A stretch of DNA of 64,000 nucleotides, from contig DAOVTW010000010.1 of the NCBI GenBank assembly GCA_030632885.1, forward strand, positions 10,034 to 74,033. Reading direction: 5' to 3'. Position numbers and translations under genes: made by a program. This DNA comes from JAIOSM01 sp023143455. GTDB lineage: Bacteria; Desulfobacterota; Desulfobacteria; Desulfobacterales; Desulfobacteraceae. The notes below the pieces were generated by a model. That model was not told where the DNA came from. It was given only the letters and a program-made list of their open reading frames with translations, and made no database searches. This document shows, in pieces, positions 9,427 through 19,180 of this stretch (its first letter is position 1; each line of letters begins with the position of its first letter).

Positions 9427-10086
9427 ATGTGTAATATTGATCATTTTTTAAGAGAACCGATAAATTCAATTTCCCATGCAGCAGGTGCTATAGCCTCATT
9501 AGTAGGTTTAGCTCTTTTAATCGTATTTTCTTCATTAAAAGGCTCAGTCTGGCATATTGTATCATTTACAATTTTTGGTTTTACACTTGTTATGATGTTT
9601 ACTTCAAGTTCTCTCTATCATGGTTTAAGAATTTCTGATGCAAAGCTTGCTATCTTTAGGCGAATTGACCATATCATGATTTTTCTTTTAATTGCGGGAA
9701 CTTATACTCCTGTTTGCCTTGTCCCTTTAAGGGGGGCATGGGGTTGGAGTATCTTTGGTGTTGTCTGGGGATTGGCTTTGATAGGAATCATACTAAAAAT
9801 ATTTTTTATGAATGCCCCAAGATTGGTTTCAACTATAATATACTTGATTATGGGATGGGTTTGTGTTGTGGCAATATATCCCATAGTGACAATTCTGCAA
9901 GGCGCGTGTGTTGCTTGGCTTTTTGCCGGAGGGCTTTTTTACAGTATTGGAGCAGTAATTTATTCCTTAAAAAGGCCAAACCCTTTTCCAGGTATTTTCG
10001 GATTTCATGAGATATGGCATATTTTTGTAATATTAGGAAGTTTCTGTCATTTCTGGGTTGTTTTTAAATATTTGATAGTTGTTTAA
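9427..10086 (+). CDS. PAQR/hemolysin III family membrane protein
   Basis: Seven-helix membrane protein of the YqfA/HlyIII/PAQR family. The three conserved metal-binding clusters are visible: SSSLYH near residue 60, the RRIDH Asp near residue 79, and HEIWHIF near residue 196. The 219-residue length is normal. Eukaryotic relatives are receptors or ceramidase-like hydrolases; the bacterial role is not established, and the hemolysin name is historical. The following M48 protease gene starts one base after its stop, so they are co-expressed. Confidence 0.9.
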   Translation: MCNIDHFLREPINSISHAAGAIASLVGLALLIVFSSLKGSVWHIVSFTIFGFTLVMMFTSSSLYHGLRISDAKLAIFRRIDHIMIFLLIAGTYTPVCLVPLRGAWGWSIFGVVWGLALIGIILKIFFMNAPRLVSTIIYLIMGWVCVVAIYPIVTILQGACVAWLFAGGLFYSIGAVIYSLKRPNPFPGIFGFHEIWHIFVILGSFCHFWVVFKYLIVV

Positions 10087-10087
10087 A

Positions 10088-11923
10088 ATGTTTACAAATT
10101 TTATTTATTTTCTTACAGCCTTAATTCTTTATACTACCTGCTATTATCCGGAAGGGGTTTATAATGCTCCTGATAATGCAATTGTCTACGCCTTTTTTAC
10201 TATTATATTTTTTGCTTTAATGTGCCGGGTTTTATTTATAAGACTTGCCAAAAAATATTTCACAGGTAATATTCAAAAAACTCAACTTGACCATAAACTT
10301 AATTCATACATTTTAAAACTTTCTATTCTTGCATTGGGAATCTATTGTATTGATCTTTATTTTTTCAGATTAAAACTATTTTTATCAGATTATAAAATTT
10401 TTCATCTTTTCCCAACCCTTCAAGCAGTTCTTTTTTTACTTTTATTTTTATTTTATTTGATTATTGTTTGGGACTCAGCCTGGATTGTTCAAAAACGATT
10501 TTTTCCTGTGTCTGTCACCCGAAAAGATTTTATAATATCAAATATTTCTTTTTCTCTGCCAGCCCTTATACCCTGGTTTTTGTTATCAATTATTGCAGAT
10601 ATAATTCATATATTACCATTTGAAACCGCTTCAAATTTTTTATCAACAGGGCTGGGTGAGATTTGCTATATAATGCTTTTCTTAATTGCCATGGTAGTTT
10701 TTGGACCTTTACTAATACAAAAATTATGGAAATGCAAACCCCTTGAAAATGGAGAGACAAGAAAACGTATTCAAGAATTATGTTTTAAAACAAATTTTAA
10801 ATATTCTAATATTTTAAAATGGGAGCTTTTTGGTGGTACCATGATAACTGCTGGCGTTATGGGACTTTGGAGTAAATTTAGATATTTACTTGTAACTCCG
10901 GCATTAGTCAACCTTCTTGAGAATAATGAGATAGATGCTGTTATATCCCATGAAATTGGTCATATAAAAAAGAAGCATCTTTATCTTTATGTCTTGTTTT
11001 TTGCAGGATACATGTCAATTGTATACTTTCTTTTTGATCCGTTAATGTTGTTGATTTACTCTTCAAGCATGTTATATAAATCTGCTCTATTTTTTAAAAT
11101 AAATCATGACACTTTAATACCAATTGTTTTCAGTTTAGCTCTGATCTCTGTTTTTCTTTTCTATTTCAGGTATGTTTTTGGTTTTTTTATGAGAAATTTT
11201 GAACGACAGGCTGATGCTTATGTTTTTTCTGTCATGGGAGATGCCTTTGGACTTATTACAACATTTTATAAAATAATAAAATACAGTGGGCAATCTCCTG
11301 ATAAACCAAATTGGCACCATTACAGCATAACAGAAAGAATTGAATTTTTAAGAGACTGTCAGGCAGATTCATCAAAAATAGCTAAACATAACAAGAAGGT
11401 AGTAAAGATAATTTTTGGTTTTGTTTTGGCACTTTTAATTGTTTGCGTTGCTGGCTATTCAATTAATTTTGGTAAGGGGAGTAAATATTTAAATAAATAT
11501 ATTGCCTTGAAAATTTTACATCAAGAATATAGGACTGGTCATGAGAACACTAAGCTTTATGCGATGATAGGAGACTACTCATTCAATCTAAAAGAATTTA
11601 AAAATGCTGAAACAGCATGGCAAAATGTGTTAAAAGTTGATTCTAATAATCTTCATGCTTTAAATAATCTGGCTTGGCTATATGCAACATGTGAAGATAA
11701 AACATTAAGGAACAAAACAAAAGCGTATGAGTTTGCTTTAAAAGCCATTGATATCAAAAGAGTTGCTTACGTATTAGATACCTATGCTGAAGCGTGCTTG
11801 GTAAATGGTTTTTGTAATAAAGCTTTAGATGCATCAAAAGAAGCTATGGAAAAAGCAGGTTCAGATAAAAATGAATATTTTATAAATCAATATAAAAAAA
11901 TTAAACAAAGATGTGATAATTAA
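10088..11923 (+). CDS. M48-family membrane metalloprotease with C-terminal TPR-like region
   Basis: Probable membrane-bound zinc protease of the HtpX/Ste24 clan. Several hydrophobic segments fill residues 1-215. The zinc motif HEIGH is near residues 288-292, with the third ligand in FERQADAY about 90 residues later. After a further membrane helix (about 435-455) the last 150 residues contain TPR-like repeats (for example NLHALNNLAWLYATCED). I start at the ATG at 10088; an in-frame TTG at 10079 overlaps the previous gene. Its stop overlaps the stop of the convergent radical-SAM gene (11920-11923). Substrates are unknown; the TPR tail suggests a protein partner. Confidence 0.85.
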   Translation: MFTNFIYFLTALILYTTCYYPEGVYNAPDNAIVYAFFTIIFFALMCRVLFIRLAKKYFTGNIQKTQLDHKLNSYILKLSILALGIYCIDLYFFRLKLFLSDYKIFHLFPTLQAVLFLLLFLFYLIIVWDSAWIVQKRFFPVSVTRKDFIISNISFSLPALIPWFLLSIIADIIHILPFETASNFLSTGLGEICYIMLFLIAMVVFGPLLIQKLWKCKPLENGETRKRIQELCFKTNFKYSNILKWELFGGTMITAGVMGLWSKFRYLLVTPALVNLLENNEIDAVISHEIGHIKKKHLYLYVLFFAGYMSIVYFLFDPLMLLIYSSSMLYKSALFFKINHDTLIPIVFSLALISVFLFYFRYVFGFFMRNFERQADAYVFSVMGDAFGLITTFYKIIKYSGQSPDKPNWHHYSITERIEFLRDCQADSSKIAKHNKKVVKIIFGFVLALLIVCVAGYSINFGKGSKYLNKYIALKILHQEYRTGHENTKLYAMIGDYSFNLKEFKNAETAWQNVLKVDSNNLHALNNLAWLYATCEDKTLRNKTKAYEFALKAIDIKRVAYVLDTYAEACLVNGFCNKALDASKEAMEKAGSDKNEYFINQYKKIKQRCDN

Positions 11924-13377
11924 TCTTTATGTCTTTTATTCCTTTTAATAAAGCTCATAAAAGAGAAAAAACTTATAAAAAATCTGCGCCAGCTATCCGG
12001 AGATTTCCAGATCATGGAGATATATCCGAAAAGAACTTTATGTCTCATGAAATGAGATTTATAAAAATCTATAAATAGCTCATCTAATTTTGTTTTATTA
12101 ATCCCATTGGGAATAAAAATAAATTCCATACAATCCATTTTTTCCCAATCTTCTGTGAAAATTCCTAATAAAGCACCTTCTTTGATCTGTTGATAAATTG
12201 GAGAACCAGGGAAGGGTGTAAATTTGGCAAGATTAAAGTCATCTATAGGCAGAGAAAAGACATATTTTTTACTCTTTGATATACTCTCTTCTGTTTCACC
12301 TGGAAGCCCCATCATTAGAAGAGCTTTTACACGGATTTTTGCTTTTTTAATTAAGATTACTTTTTTTCGAAGCATTTCTAGGTCTGCATTTTGTCTATGT
12401 TGTGCAAGAAGATTTTCATCTCCTGTTTCAATGCCAAGACTAATCATCCAGCATCCAGCAGCTTTCATTGCGGTAAGAAGTTCAAAATCGAGATGTTCTG
12501 CTCTTGCAGCACAATTAAAAGTCATTTTAAGATTACCTGAAACCATAAGATCACAAAATTTTATAACTCGTTTTTTATTAAATGTGAATTGATCATCATA
12601 AAAATTGATATGTTTGATTCCATATTTTTCATTTAAATATTTTAAATGATCAAAAAGGTATTGGGCATTATTAAATCTAAAGCTTTTTTTAAAAACAGAT
12701 CTATCACAATAGCTGCATGAATATGGACACCCTCTGCTGGAAATACAGCTAGTATTAGGGGTCTTTGGGTAATTAAAAATTGGGAGTTTATACTTTTCAG
12801 GATACCCATCAAGTTTTTCATAGGCAGGGAAGGGTAGTGAATCCAGGTCAAGCAGTTCTTTTCTGTACCCTGTAAAGATAACTTCTCCATTAGAGTTTTT
12901 ATAGACTATATTTTTTATGTTTGAAACATCGTCGTTATCAGCTTGAATAAGTTCAGTAAGAGTTTGTTCTCCTTCACCTACAACAACATAATCGACACAT
13001 TCAAAATTTTTTATAATAGTTTCTTTTAAAGCAGATACATGGGCGCCGCCAAAAACAGTTTTAATATCAAATTTTATTGACTTAGCAATTTGTGCAAGTC
13101 GAATCCCATCTAGAAAAGATGATGTTGAGCAAGAAAAGCCTATGTAATCGGGTTGTTCAGTCTCAATATATTTTTTAATTTTAATATCTGCATCAGGATG
13201 GGCATAACAATCAATGATATCACAGTTGATTTGTTCTTGTAACAGATAGGCACAAATGCTTGCAATCCCGAGTGGAGGCATGATATTGGCGACTCTGGAG
13301 ATGTCACTTGATGCCTTGTCAGATTTGTATCCCAGAGGATGTACAAGAAGAATTTTTTTTAAATTTTGTTTGTTCAT
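11920..13377 (-). CDS. B12-type radical SAM protein (last gene of the polyene cluster)
   Basis: Radical-SAM enzyme with an N-terminal cobalamin-binding-like Rossmann domain (about residues 8-140, including PPLGIASICAYL and VVVGEGEQTL). The 4Fe-4S motif is C217-x3-C221-x2-C224 (GCPYSCSYC), in a TIM-barrel domain of about residues 205-400. The class includes BchE-like oxygen-independent cyclases and C-methylases, so a role in tailoring the ring or chain is plausible but not shown. It overlaps the upstream gene by 4 bases (ATGA type) and ends in an overlap with the convergent protease gene, leaving no room for a terminator. Confidence 0.85.
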   Translation of the reverse strand: MNKQNLKKILLVHPLGYKSDKASSDISRVANIMPPLGIASICAYLLQEQINCDIIDCYAHPDADIKIKKYIETEQPDYIGFSCSTSSFLDGIRLAQIAKSIKFDIKTVFGGAHVSALKETIIKNFECVDYVVVGEGEQTLTELIQADNDDVSNIKNIVYKNSNGEVIFTGYRKELLDLDSLPFPAYEKLDGYPEKYKLPIFNYPKTPNTSCISSRGCPYSCSYCDRSVFKKSFRFNNAQYLFDHLKYLNEKYGIKHINFYDDQFTFNKKRVIKFCDLMVSGNLKMTFNCAARAEHLDFELLTAMKAAGCWMISLGIETGDENLLAQHRQNADLEMLRKKVILIKKAKIRVKALLMMGLPGETEESISKSKKYVFSLPIDDFNLAKFTPFPGSPIYQQIKEGALLGIFTEDWEKMDCMEFIFIPNGINKTKLDELFIDFYKSHFMRHKVLFGYISMIWKSPDSWRRFFISFFSFMSFIKRNKRHKD

Positions 13378-14639
13378 TGTTTTATTATTCTTTTAAAAGA
13401 CCTTTTTGTTTTTGGATTATATCTTCTGTACGTTCCATCTTTAATTTCTTTTTGAATAACCTTATAAAAAAGAGATCCCATTTTTGTTTGTTGCCCACCA
13501 TCAGCATAAAATGTATTCCATGCTAAATCATACATGGCTTCAAGTCTTTCAGGAGATATTTGTTTTGGCTGGAAGACCACATTATCACAAGAGTATTTTT
13601 TCCAGTTATTATGCAGAATCCTACCTTCTTTTTCAAATTGTTTCCTGATAGGACTTTCAGGGAAAGGAGTGAGAATTGTAAACTCTGCCATATCAAGGTT
13701 AATTTCCATGAGAAAATCAATCAATCTTTTAATATAATCTTCGTCCTGTTTGTCAGTTCCTAAAAGAATAGTTCCTTCAACTCCAATTCCATGATCATGG
13801 AGGAGTTTGATTCTATTTTTGATAACATCTGATGTATCTACAATTGCCTGGTAAACATACCAACAACCAGCATCCGCAGCAAGTTTAAGTACATCATCAT
13901 CATACACTATCGGGTGGGAGACCCATTTCTTTTTTAATGGTATCATCTCTCGGAAAAGGTCCATAACCCACTCTTTATCCTGAGCAAGGGAATTGTCCAC
14001 AATAAAAAGCCGATTGTTTTTTATTCCTTCCATTTCTTCAATAACTTTATCTATAGGGCGTGGTCTAAATTGTCCACCACCTAGAAAGTTGTTGCAACAT
14101 GGGAAACAATTAAATTTGCAACCACGGGATGCGTGGACAAGGTCAACCATTTGAATCCCTCTGTATGCATAAAGGTCATTATTAAGTATATCTCTCCTGG
14201 CAGAATGAATAGTATTTGTGTCAGGATGGTTTTGCATATAATCATAAACTTTTTTAAGTTTACCATTTTTAAAATCTTCAAGAACTTTTGTAAGTCTACC
14301 ATTTTCAACTTCACCAAGAAATACAGAGTCAGCATGTTCCATAACTTCTTTAGAGTGCAGCATTGTTGCAATGCCACCAAAGATTACTATCATTCCTTCT
14401 CTTCTATATTTGTCAGCTATTTCAAAAGCTCTTTGGATCTGGCAGGTAAGAAGCACTGAAATTGCAATTATATCATAGGAATTATCATATTCAAGGGTTT
14501 GTACATTTTCATCAAAAAAATGTAGATCAACATACTCTGGTAAAGCTGCAGAAAAGACAACAGGTGCGTGGGGAGGAAGATGGAATACTGTTTGATGTCT
14601 GAGTTTTTTCCATTCTGGATATATAAGCTGCATTTTCAT
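13374..14639 (-). CDS. B12-type radical SAM protein
   Basis: Second of the paired radical-SAM genes at the end of the cluster. A cobalamin-domain-like N-terminus (about residues 25-120, with VIFGGIATMLH) precedes the cluster motif C174-x3-C178-x2-C181 (GCKFNCFPC) and a further Cys at 182. It is 421 residues. The product is not recognised beyond class level; oxygen-independent methylation, cyclisation or oxidation of the polyene product is the contextual guess. It begins 8 bases after the preceding ketosynthase-like gene. Confidence 0.84.
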   Translation of the reverse strand: MKMQLIYPEWKKLRHQTVFHLPPHAPVVFSAALPEYVDLHFFDENVQTLEYDNSYDIIAISVLLTCQIQRAFEIADKYRREGMIVIFGGIATMLHSKEVMEHADSVFLGEVENGRLTKVLEDFKNGKLKKVYDYMQNHPDTNTIHSARRDILNNDLYAYRGIQMVDLVHASRGCKFNCFPCCNNFLGGGQFRPRPIDKVIEEMEGIKNNRLFIVDNSLAQDKEWVMDLFREMIPLKKKWVSHPIVYDDDVLKLAADAGCWYVYQAIVDTSDVIKNRIKLLHDHGIGVEGTILLGTDKQDEDYIKRLIDFLMEINLDMAEFTILTPFPESPIRKQFEKEGRILHNNWKKYSCDNVVFQPKQISPERLEAMYDLAWNTFYADGGQQTKMGSLFYKVIQKEIKDGTYRRYNPKTKRSFKRIIKQ

Positions 14640-14647
14640 AATAATAA

Positions 14648-15388
14648 TTATTCCTTAAGTTTATTTTTTTTTATTTTTATACAAGCTTGCGCAAGATCAA
14701 GGAGATTTTCAATATATTTTTCTTTATAGAATATGTCTCCGTTTTTATTTTCTTTTAATTTTCCATAGCAAAAAGTTTCTTTTTTTTTACTTAATGTAAA
14801 AAACAAACTTCCGGCAAAATAATTTGTTGAAACTTTTAATGATTCTGGTGGGTTGTACGTATCACAAAGGCCGCATAAAACGAAATCAGATTTTTCAGAA
14901 TCTAATATATCAAAACTCATTTTAAGTGCTGTGATTCCATTTGTGGGATCTTTGTTAATAACAAAGCTTTCACCTGTCGCCTTAAGAAAAATAGAAGCTT
15001 CGCCTAAAAATGTATTAGGAAGAGTATATGCAAATAGGGCAGGGCTGGCTGCTTTACCATTTTCAAATTTAATAGTATTAAAGAAATCCTTATCAGTATC
15101 AAGACATCCATAAAGTGTTGATGCAAGAATGCTTGTATTTGAAGTTTTATTAGAATTCATTGATTCAGGAATAATTAACCCAGCGTCCTTATATGCAAAA
15201 TATATTCCTGCAAAACCAATCTTTGAAAAAAAATCCATTCTTCCAAATGACTTATAAGGTTTATCAAGAATATCTTTTCTAAAGATAGGTGAAAGCGTTC
15301 TTGATTTTGTATTAAATGTTTCAAATTCTCTGCCACATCCCATTGCTTCTTGTGTAACAAAACCAATGCCGCAAATATAATAACTCAT
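14648..15388 (-). CDS. Ketosynthase-like protein without catalytic Cys (chain-length-factor type, ApeC-like)
   Basis: 246 residues, about half a ketosynthase, resembling the Ketoacyl-synt_2/chain-length-factor proteins of aryl polyene clusters. The region aligned with the nucleophilic elbow (about residues 115-145: ASPALFAYTLPNTFLGEASI) has no cysteine, so it cannot condense on its own. It directly overlaps the active ketosynthase gene upstream by one base, and the pair probably forms a KS-CLF heterodimer that sets chain length. A second such protein occurs at 23375-23956. Confidence 0.72.
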   Translation of the reverse strand: MSYYICGIGFVTQEAMGCGREFETFNTKSRTLSPIFRKDILDKPYKSFGRMDFFSKIGFAGIYFAYKDAGLIIPESMNSNKTSNTSILASTLYGCLDTDKDFFNTIKFENGKAASPALFAYTLPNTFLGEASIFLKATGESFVINKDPTNGITALKMSFDILDSEKSDFVLCGLCDTYNPPESLKVSTNYFAGSLFFTLSKKKETFCYGKLKENKNGDIFYKEKYIENLLDLAQACIKIKKNKLKE

Positions 15389-16518
15389 TAAAGTCCTTCT
15401 TTCTTTAAAATTAAAGCAGCATTTGTTCCACCAAAGCCAGAATTTGTAGTAAGAAAATAATTCTTCAAAAAAGTAACATTTTCAGAACTAATAAAGTTTT
15501 CAGTGTCTTTATCGGGATTTAAAAAACCAAGGGTGCTGGGCAGTATATGTTCTTTAAGTATTAATGTCCCCAGAGCTGCTTCAATCCCTCCTGCACCAGC
15601 TAAAGTATGTCCTATTGAGCCTTTTATTGAATTCCCTAGTGTTTTTTTATCTTTAAAAATGCTCTTAAGAGCTTTGATTTCCATTGAATCATTATAAACA
15701 GTACCAGTGCCATGGGTGTTTATGGCACCAATCTGATCAGGAATAATTTTTGCAGTTTTAAGTGCTTTTTTAATTGCCATGATCAAACCGCGCCCATCCC
15801 GGGCAGGAGCTGTAATATGACTTGCATCACTTGCAATCCCAAACCCTGCTATTGATGTGTTACAAACAATATCATTTTTTTTTGCAAAGTCATCAGCCAC
15901 AAGAAGAATTGCAGCTCCTCCTTCTCCAAGGGTCAATCCTTTTCTATTAATATCAAAGGGCTGAGTAGGAATGTCAGAAAGAGCATTAAGAGCAGAAAAG
16001 CCTGAATAAACAAATTCACTTATAATATCAGCGCAAAATATTAAAACAGAATCAGCTCTTTTATTTATAATCATTTGTGCACCTTTTATAATAGCAATAG
16101 TGGAAGATGCACATGCTGAACTGATATTTATTCCGCAACTTTTTATATCTAATTTTTCAGCAATATATTTTGAAATATTTGAAGGGATTAAATATTTATT
16201 TATTGGACATATGTTTTGTTCGTTTTTTTCAAGTAAATCAATACATGCTTTTGTTGTAGCTGTTAATAAAGTGCAATCTTTTGGGATATCTTTTAGAGGT
16301 TTTAAGATTAAATCAGTTAGATTTAAAAAACTACTTCTGTTTTCGGGTGTTTCAATATCTTTAATGTGTGCTGCATACTCACTTCTATAGTTTTTTGTAT
16401 TAAATCTATCAACTTTATTAATGCCAGATTTTTTATTTAAAAGAGCTTGAAAATTTGATGCCAGGTCTTCACCCAGGGATGTTACAATAGTAGTTTGAGA
16501 AATATTAACTTTTCTCAT
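15388..16518 (-). CDS. Beta-ketoacyl-ACP synthase (complete active site)
   Basis: Condensing enzyme of the FabF/KS-alpha type that extends an acyl-ACP with malonyl-ACP. The catalytic triad is complete: C136 in SSACASS, H269 in NTHGTGT, and H304 in SIGHTLAGAGG. At 376 residues it is slightly short because the N-terminal region is compressed. The gene overlaps both neighbours by one base, and its likely partner is the Cys-less protein encoded next. It is one of three full ketosynthases in the cluster. Confidence 0.9.
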   Translation of the reverse strand: MRKVNISQTTIVTSLGEDLASNFQALLNKKSGINKVDRFNTKNYRSEYAAHIKDIETPENRSSFLNLTDLILKPLKDIPKDCTLLTATTKACIDLLEKNEQNICPINKYLIPSNISKYIAEKLDIKSCGINISSACASSTIAIIKGAQMIINKRADSVLIFCADIISEFVYSGFSALNALSDIPTQPFDINRKGLTLGEGGAAILLVADDFAKKNDIVCNTSIAGFGIASDASHITAPARDGRGLIMAIKKALKTAKIIPDQIGAINTHGTGTVYNDSMEIKALKSIFKDKKTLGNSIKGSIGHTLAGAGGIEAALGTLILKEHILPSTLGFLNPDKDTENFISSENVTFLKNYFLTTNSGFGGTNAALILKKEGL

Positions 16519-16976
16519 TAAATTTCACCCTTTTTCCACATCTCACAGAAATTTTTATAATACTTAGGTTGAGTTAAGAAAAGTTCATAATCAGGGTTAA
16601 GTAGCATTTGAATAACATATCCAGTTGCAGCAATAGTATTGTCCTGTTTTTTAATAATATATTCAGTTAATATTTTTGAAGCTTGAGTATAATGCAATAT
16701 ACATTCGATGGATATTTCTTCTCTAAAAAAAATTGGTGTTTTAAAGTCAATATGGATCTTTTTTAATGGAGCCAAAATACCATTGTCGAAAAGGTCAAAA
16801 TAGCCTATTTTAAATTTTTCACCTAAAGATACTCTGGCATCTTCAAAATAGCTTGCAAATCTACCATGCCAGGCAATCCCCATGGCATCAATTTCTTCAA
16901 ACCTTGTCACAGTTTTTACAATGGTGTTTAAAGGCTTTGGTGCATCTTTTACTTCTTTGAAATATGGTTTTTTCAT
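16518..16976 (-). CDS. Hotdog-fold acyl-thioesterase (4HBT family)
   Basis: 152-residue single-hotdog protein. The motif FEEIDAMGIAWHGRFASYFEDAR matches the YbgC/4-hydroxybenzoyl-CoA thioesterase group, with the catalytic-position Asp and the HGR/HxxY segment present. Aryl polyene clusters carry a similar thioesterase, thought to release or proof-read acyl-ACP chains. It sits between the ketoreductase and a ketosynthase and overlaps the latter by one base. Confidence 0.85.
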   Translation of the reverse strand: MKKPYFKEVKDAPKPLNTIVKTVTRFEEIDAMGIAWHGRFASYFEDARVSLGEKFKIGYFDLFDNGILAPLKKIHIDFKTPIFFREEISIECILHYTQASKILTEYIIKKQDNTIAATGYVIQMLLNPDYELFLTQPKYYKNFCEMWKKGEI

Positions 16977-16998
16977 TTTTTAATTTTACTTAAAAGAT

Positions 16999-17733
16999 TT
17001 ATGTTATCCCGCCATTAACTCCAATAATCTGTCCTGTAATATATGAAGCCTTATCTGAACACAAAAAGCCTACCAGAGCGCTTACTTCTTCAACTTTTCC
17101 AAGTCGTCCGCATGGTATCATTTTTGAAATTTCATCAATGGGCATACCATCAAGCATACCAGTATCAATAAATCCAGGAGATACAGCATTAACAGTTATA
17201 TTTCTTTTGGCAATTTCTTTTGAAAGGGCCATTGTAGCTCCAATTAGTCCTGCTTTTGCAGCAGAGTAATTTACCTGACCTGCATTACCAACTTGTCCTG
17301 ATGTTGATGTTATGTTTATTATTCTTCCATAACGCTTTGTAATCATATTTTTAACAATCAGCTTTGAAACATTAAAAAAAGATGCAAGGTTAGTGTCTAA
17401 AACATTTTTCCAGTCAGGCTCCTGCATCCATGCCATTAGTTTATCATTCCTGATGCCAGCATTATTAACTAAAATATCAACCTTACCATGGGTCTCAAGT
17501 ATTGATTTTACAGCCTGTTCAGATAAACTTGCATCGCTAACATCAAATTGTATAGCTTTGGCTTTGCCACTGTTTTTTTCAATTAATTTACAGGTTTCAA
17601 GAGCGCCTTTTTCATCTGATTGAAAGTTTACATAAACAAAACGTCCTTTTTGGCCTAGTTCAACAGCAATTGCTTTCCCAATACCCTTGCTGGCACCTGT
17701 TACTAATACTATTTGGTCTATTGTATCATTCAT
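16999..17733 (-). CDS. 3-oxoacyl-ACP reductase (FabG/ApeQ-like)
   Basis: Short-chain dehydrogenase/reductase, 244 residues, reducing beta-ketoacyl-ACP with NADPH. Features are the cofactor loop GASKGIGKA near residue 13, NNAG near residue 90, catalytic Ser in NITSTSG, YxxxK in YSAAKAG, and a C-terminal GVNGG. It is the only ketoreductase in the cluster, so it would have to serve all three ketosynthases. It lies 22 bases after the AMP-ligase gene. Confidence 0.93.
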   Translation of the reverse strand: MNDTIDQIVLVTGASKGIGKAIAVELGQKGRFVYVNFQSDEKGALETCKLIEKNSGKAKAIQFDVSDASLSEQAVKSILETHGKVDILVNNAGIRNDKLMAWMQEPDWKNVLDTNLASFFNVSKLIVKNMITKRYGRIINITSTSGQVGNAGQVNYSAAKAGLIGATMALSKEIAKRNITVNAVSPGFIDTGMLDGMPIDEISKMIPCGRLGKVEEVSALVGFLCSDKASYITGQIIGVNGGIT

Positions 17734-17755
17734 ATTTATCTCCGAAATGATAAAG

Positions 17756-19180
17756 TTACGTTCTTTTTATTTTGTTACTTGTTGTTTTTTCTATGGATTT
17801 AACTTCAATGAATTCCTTTGGTATTTTATATGAATCAAGTTTTTGCAAACAATGTTTTTTTAGCCTGAAAATATCAAGTTTCTCTTTTGTTGTAAGCACA
17901 ACTTCAGCTATGGGTAGTTGCCCGTAGATATCATGTTGTTCAGCAAAGACTCTTACCTCTGAAATTTGATCAAACTCTAAAATAACTTCTTCTACTTCTT
18001 CAGGAAATATTTTCATGCCGGCAAAATTAATAAGGTTTTTACTCCTGCCTGAAATAAAAAGATAAGAATTTTTTATATATCCAATATCACCTGTATCAAA
18101 CCATTCAGTTCGTTTTTTCCAGGGTGATATATAAGCATGATACATTCCTTTCCCTTTAAGTAAAATAATACCTTGCCCTTTTTCATCTGGATTTTGTATT
18201 TTTAAATCATAGCCTGGTAGAATTTTGCCAACAGAGCAAACATGTTCATCATCAAATTTATCATTAATAAATGGCAAACCAACTTCGATTATTCCATAAG
18301 CCTGGCTAAGATGAATTTTGAACTTTTCAAAAAAATGTTGATCAGTTTTTTTATTTAATGATACTGCAGTTACAACAGCCTTTCGAACATTTGACAATAA
18401 TTTATTAGAAATATTAGTATGTGTCGCAAGTAAATTGTAATGAAAAGGTGAAGCATATAAAAAAGTTGGCTTGGCAGTCTCAAAGGCAGTAATAATACCA
18501 GTTGGGAAATTATCTTGTGATAAAACTATGTGAGCTCCTTTGCGTAAAAAAAGAAGTATGCTGACCACAAAATGAAAGCTCATGGATAAAAACCAGCCTA
18601 TAATATCATTTGAAGAAATATTAAGACTTGCATTGGCTGTAGATGTCCTTTCAATTATTGCATTGTGAGTCAATAAAACTCCTTTGCTTTCTCCGGTTGT
18701 GCCTGATGAAAAGCGTATAAATGCAGGGTAATCAACTTCTAAATATTCTTTTGAATATATTATGTCTTTATCAATTTCATGTAGATAAAGTTTATCAAGA
18801 TATTTTTCAGAAAGTATTGAATACTTTGTAAGTTTTTTTTCAGATAAAATATATTTTACTTTTATACGTTTGCATAAAGATTCTAATTCATTAGAGGATA
18901 AAGAAGGAGAGATCGGAACAATAACCGCCCCTGTATCTAAAATAGATAAAGCCATAATAATATACTCTATTGAATCTTCACAAAAAAGGGCTACACGGTC
19001 GTGGGAGGCAAAATTGATTTTAGACAGGTATTTACTATGTTTTTCTACCTCTTTTAAAAGTTTTGAATAGGTTATTGAGTCCTTAACCGATCTCGTTACT
19101 GCAAGGTTATCTTCATCCCCGACAATTTCTGTTTTAATCAGATCAACAATATTAATTCTTTGTTTGTTTTTAATTGTCAT
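17756..19180 (-). CDS. AMP-dependent acyl-CoA/ACP synthetase (ApeH-like)
   Basis: ANL-family adenylating enzyme of 474 residues. The P-loop SSGTTGESKG, the AYGIIEVGLP motif, and the FDTGDIGY...SGRSKNLINFAG hinge region are intact, with a C-terminal subdomain ending in a Lys-rich tail. In aryl polyene clusters such an enzyme activates the aromatic starter for transfer to ACP. I use the ATG at 19180, which overlaps the upstream stop by 11 bases; a longer frame to 19297 would overlap by 128 bases. A second, unrelated ligase of the PaaK type is encoded at 38202. Confidence 0.83.
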   Translation of the reverse strand: MTIKNKQRINIVDLIKTEIVGDEDNLAVTRSVKDSITYSKLLKEVEKHSKYLSKINFASHDRVALFCEDSIEYIIMALSILDTGAVIVPISPSLSSNELESLCKRIKVKYILSEKKLTKYSILSEKYLDKLYLHEIDKDIIYSKEYLEVDYPAFIRFSSGTTGESKGVLLTHNAIIERTSTANASLNISSNDIIGWFLSMSFHFVVSILLFLRKGAHIVLSQDNFPTGIITAFETAKPTFLYASPFHYNLLATHTNISNKLLSNVRKAVVTAVSLNKKTDQHFFEKFKIHLSQAYGIIEVGLPFINDKFDDEHVCSVGKILPGYDLKIQNPDEKGQGIILLKGKGMYHAYISPWKKRTEWFDTGDIGYIKNSYLFISGRSKNLINFAGMKIFPEEVEEVILEFDQISEVRVFAEQHDIYGQLPIAEVVLTTKEKLDIFRLKKHCLQKLDSYKIPKEFIEVKSIEKTTSNKIKRT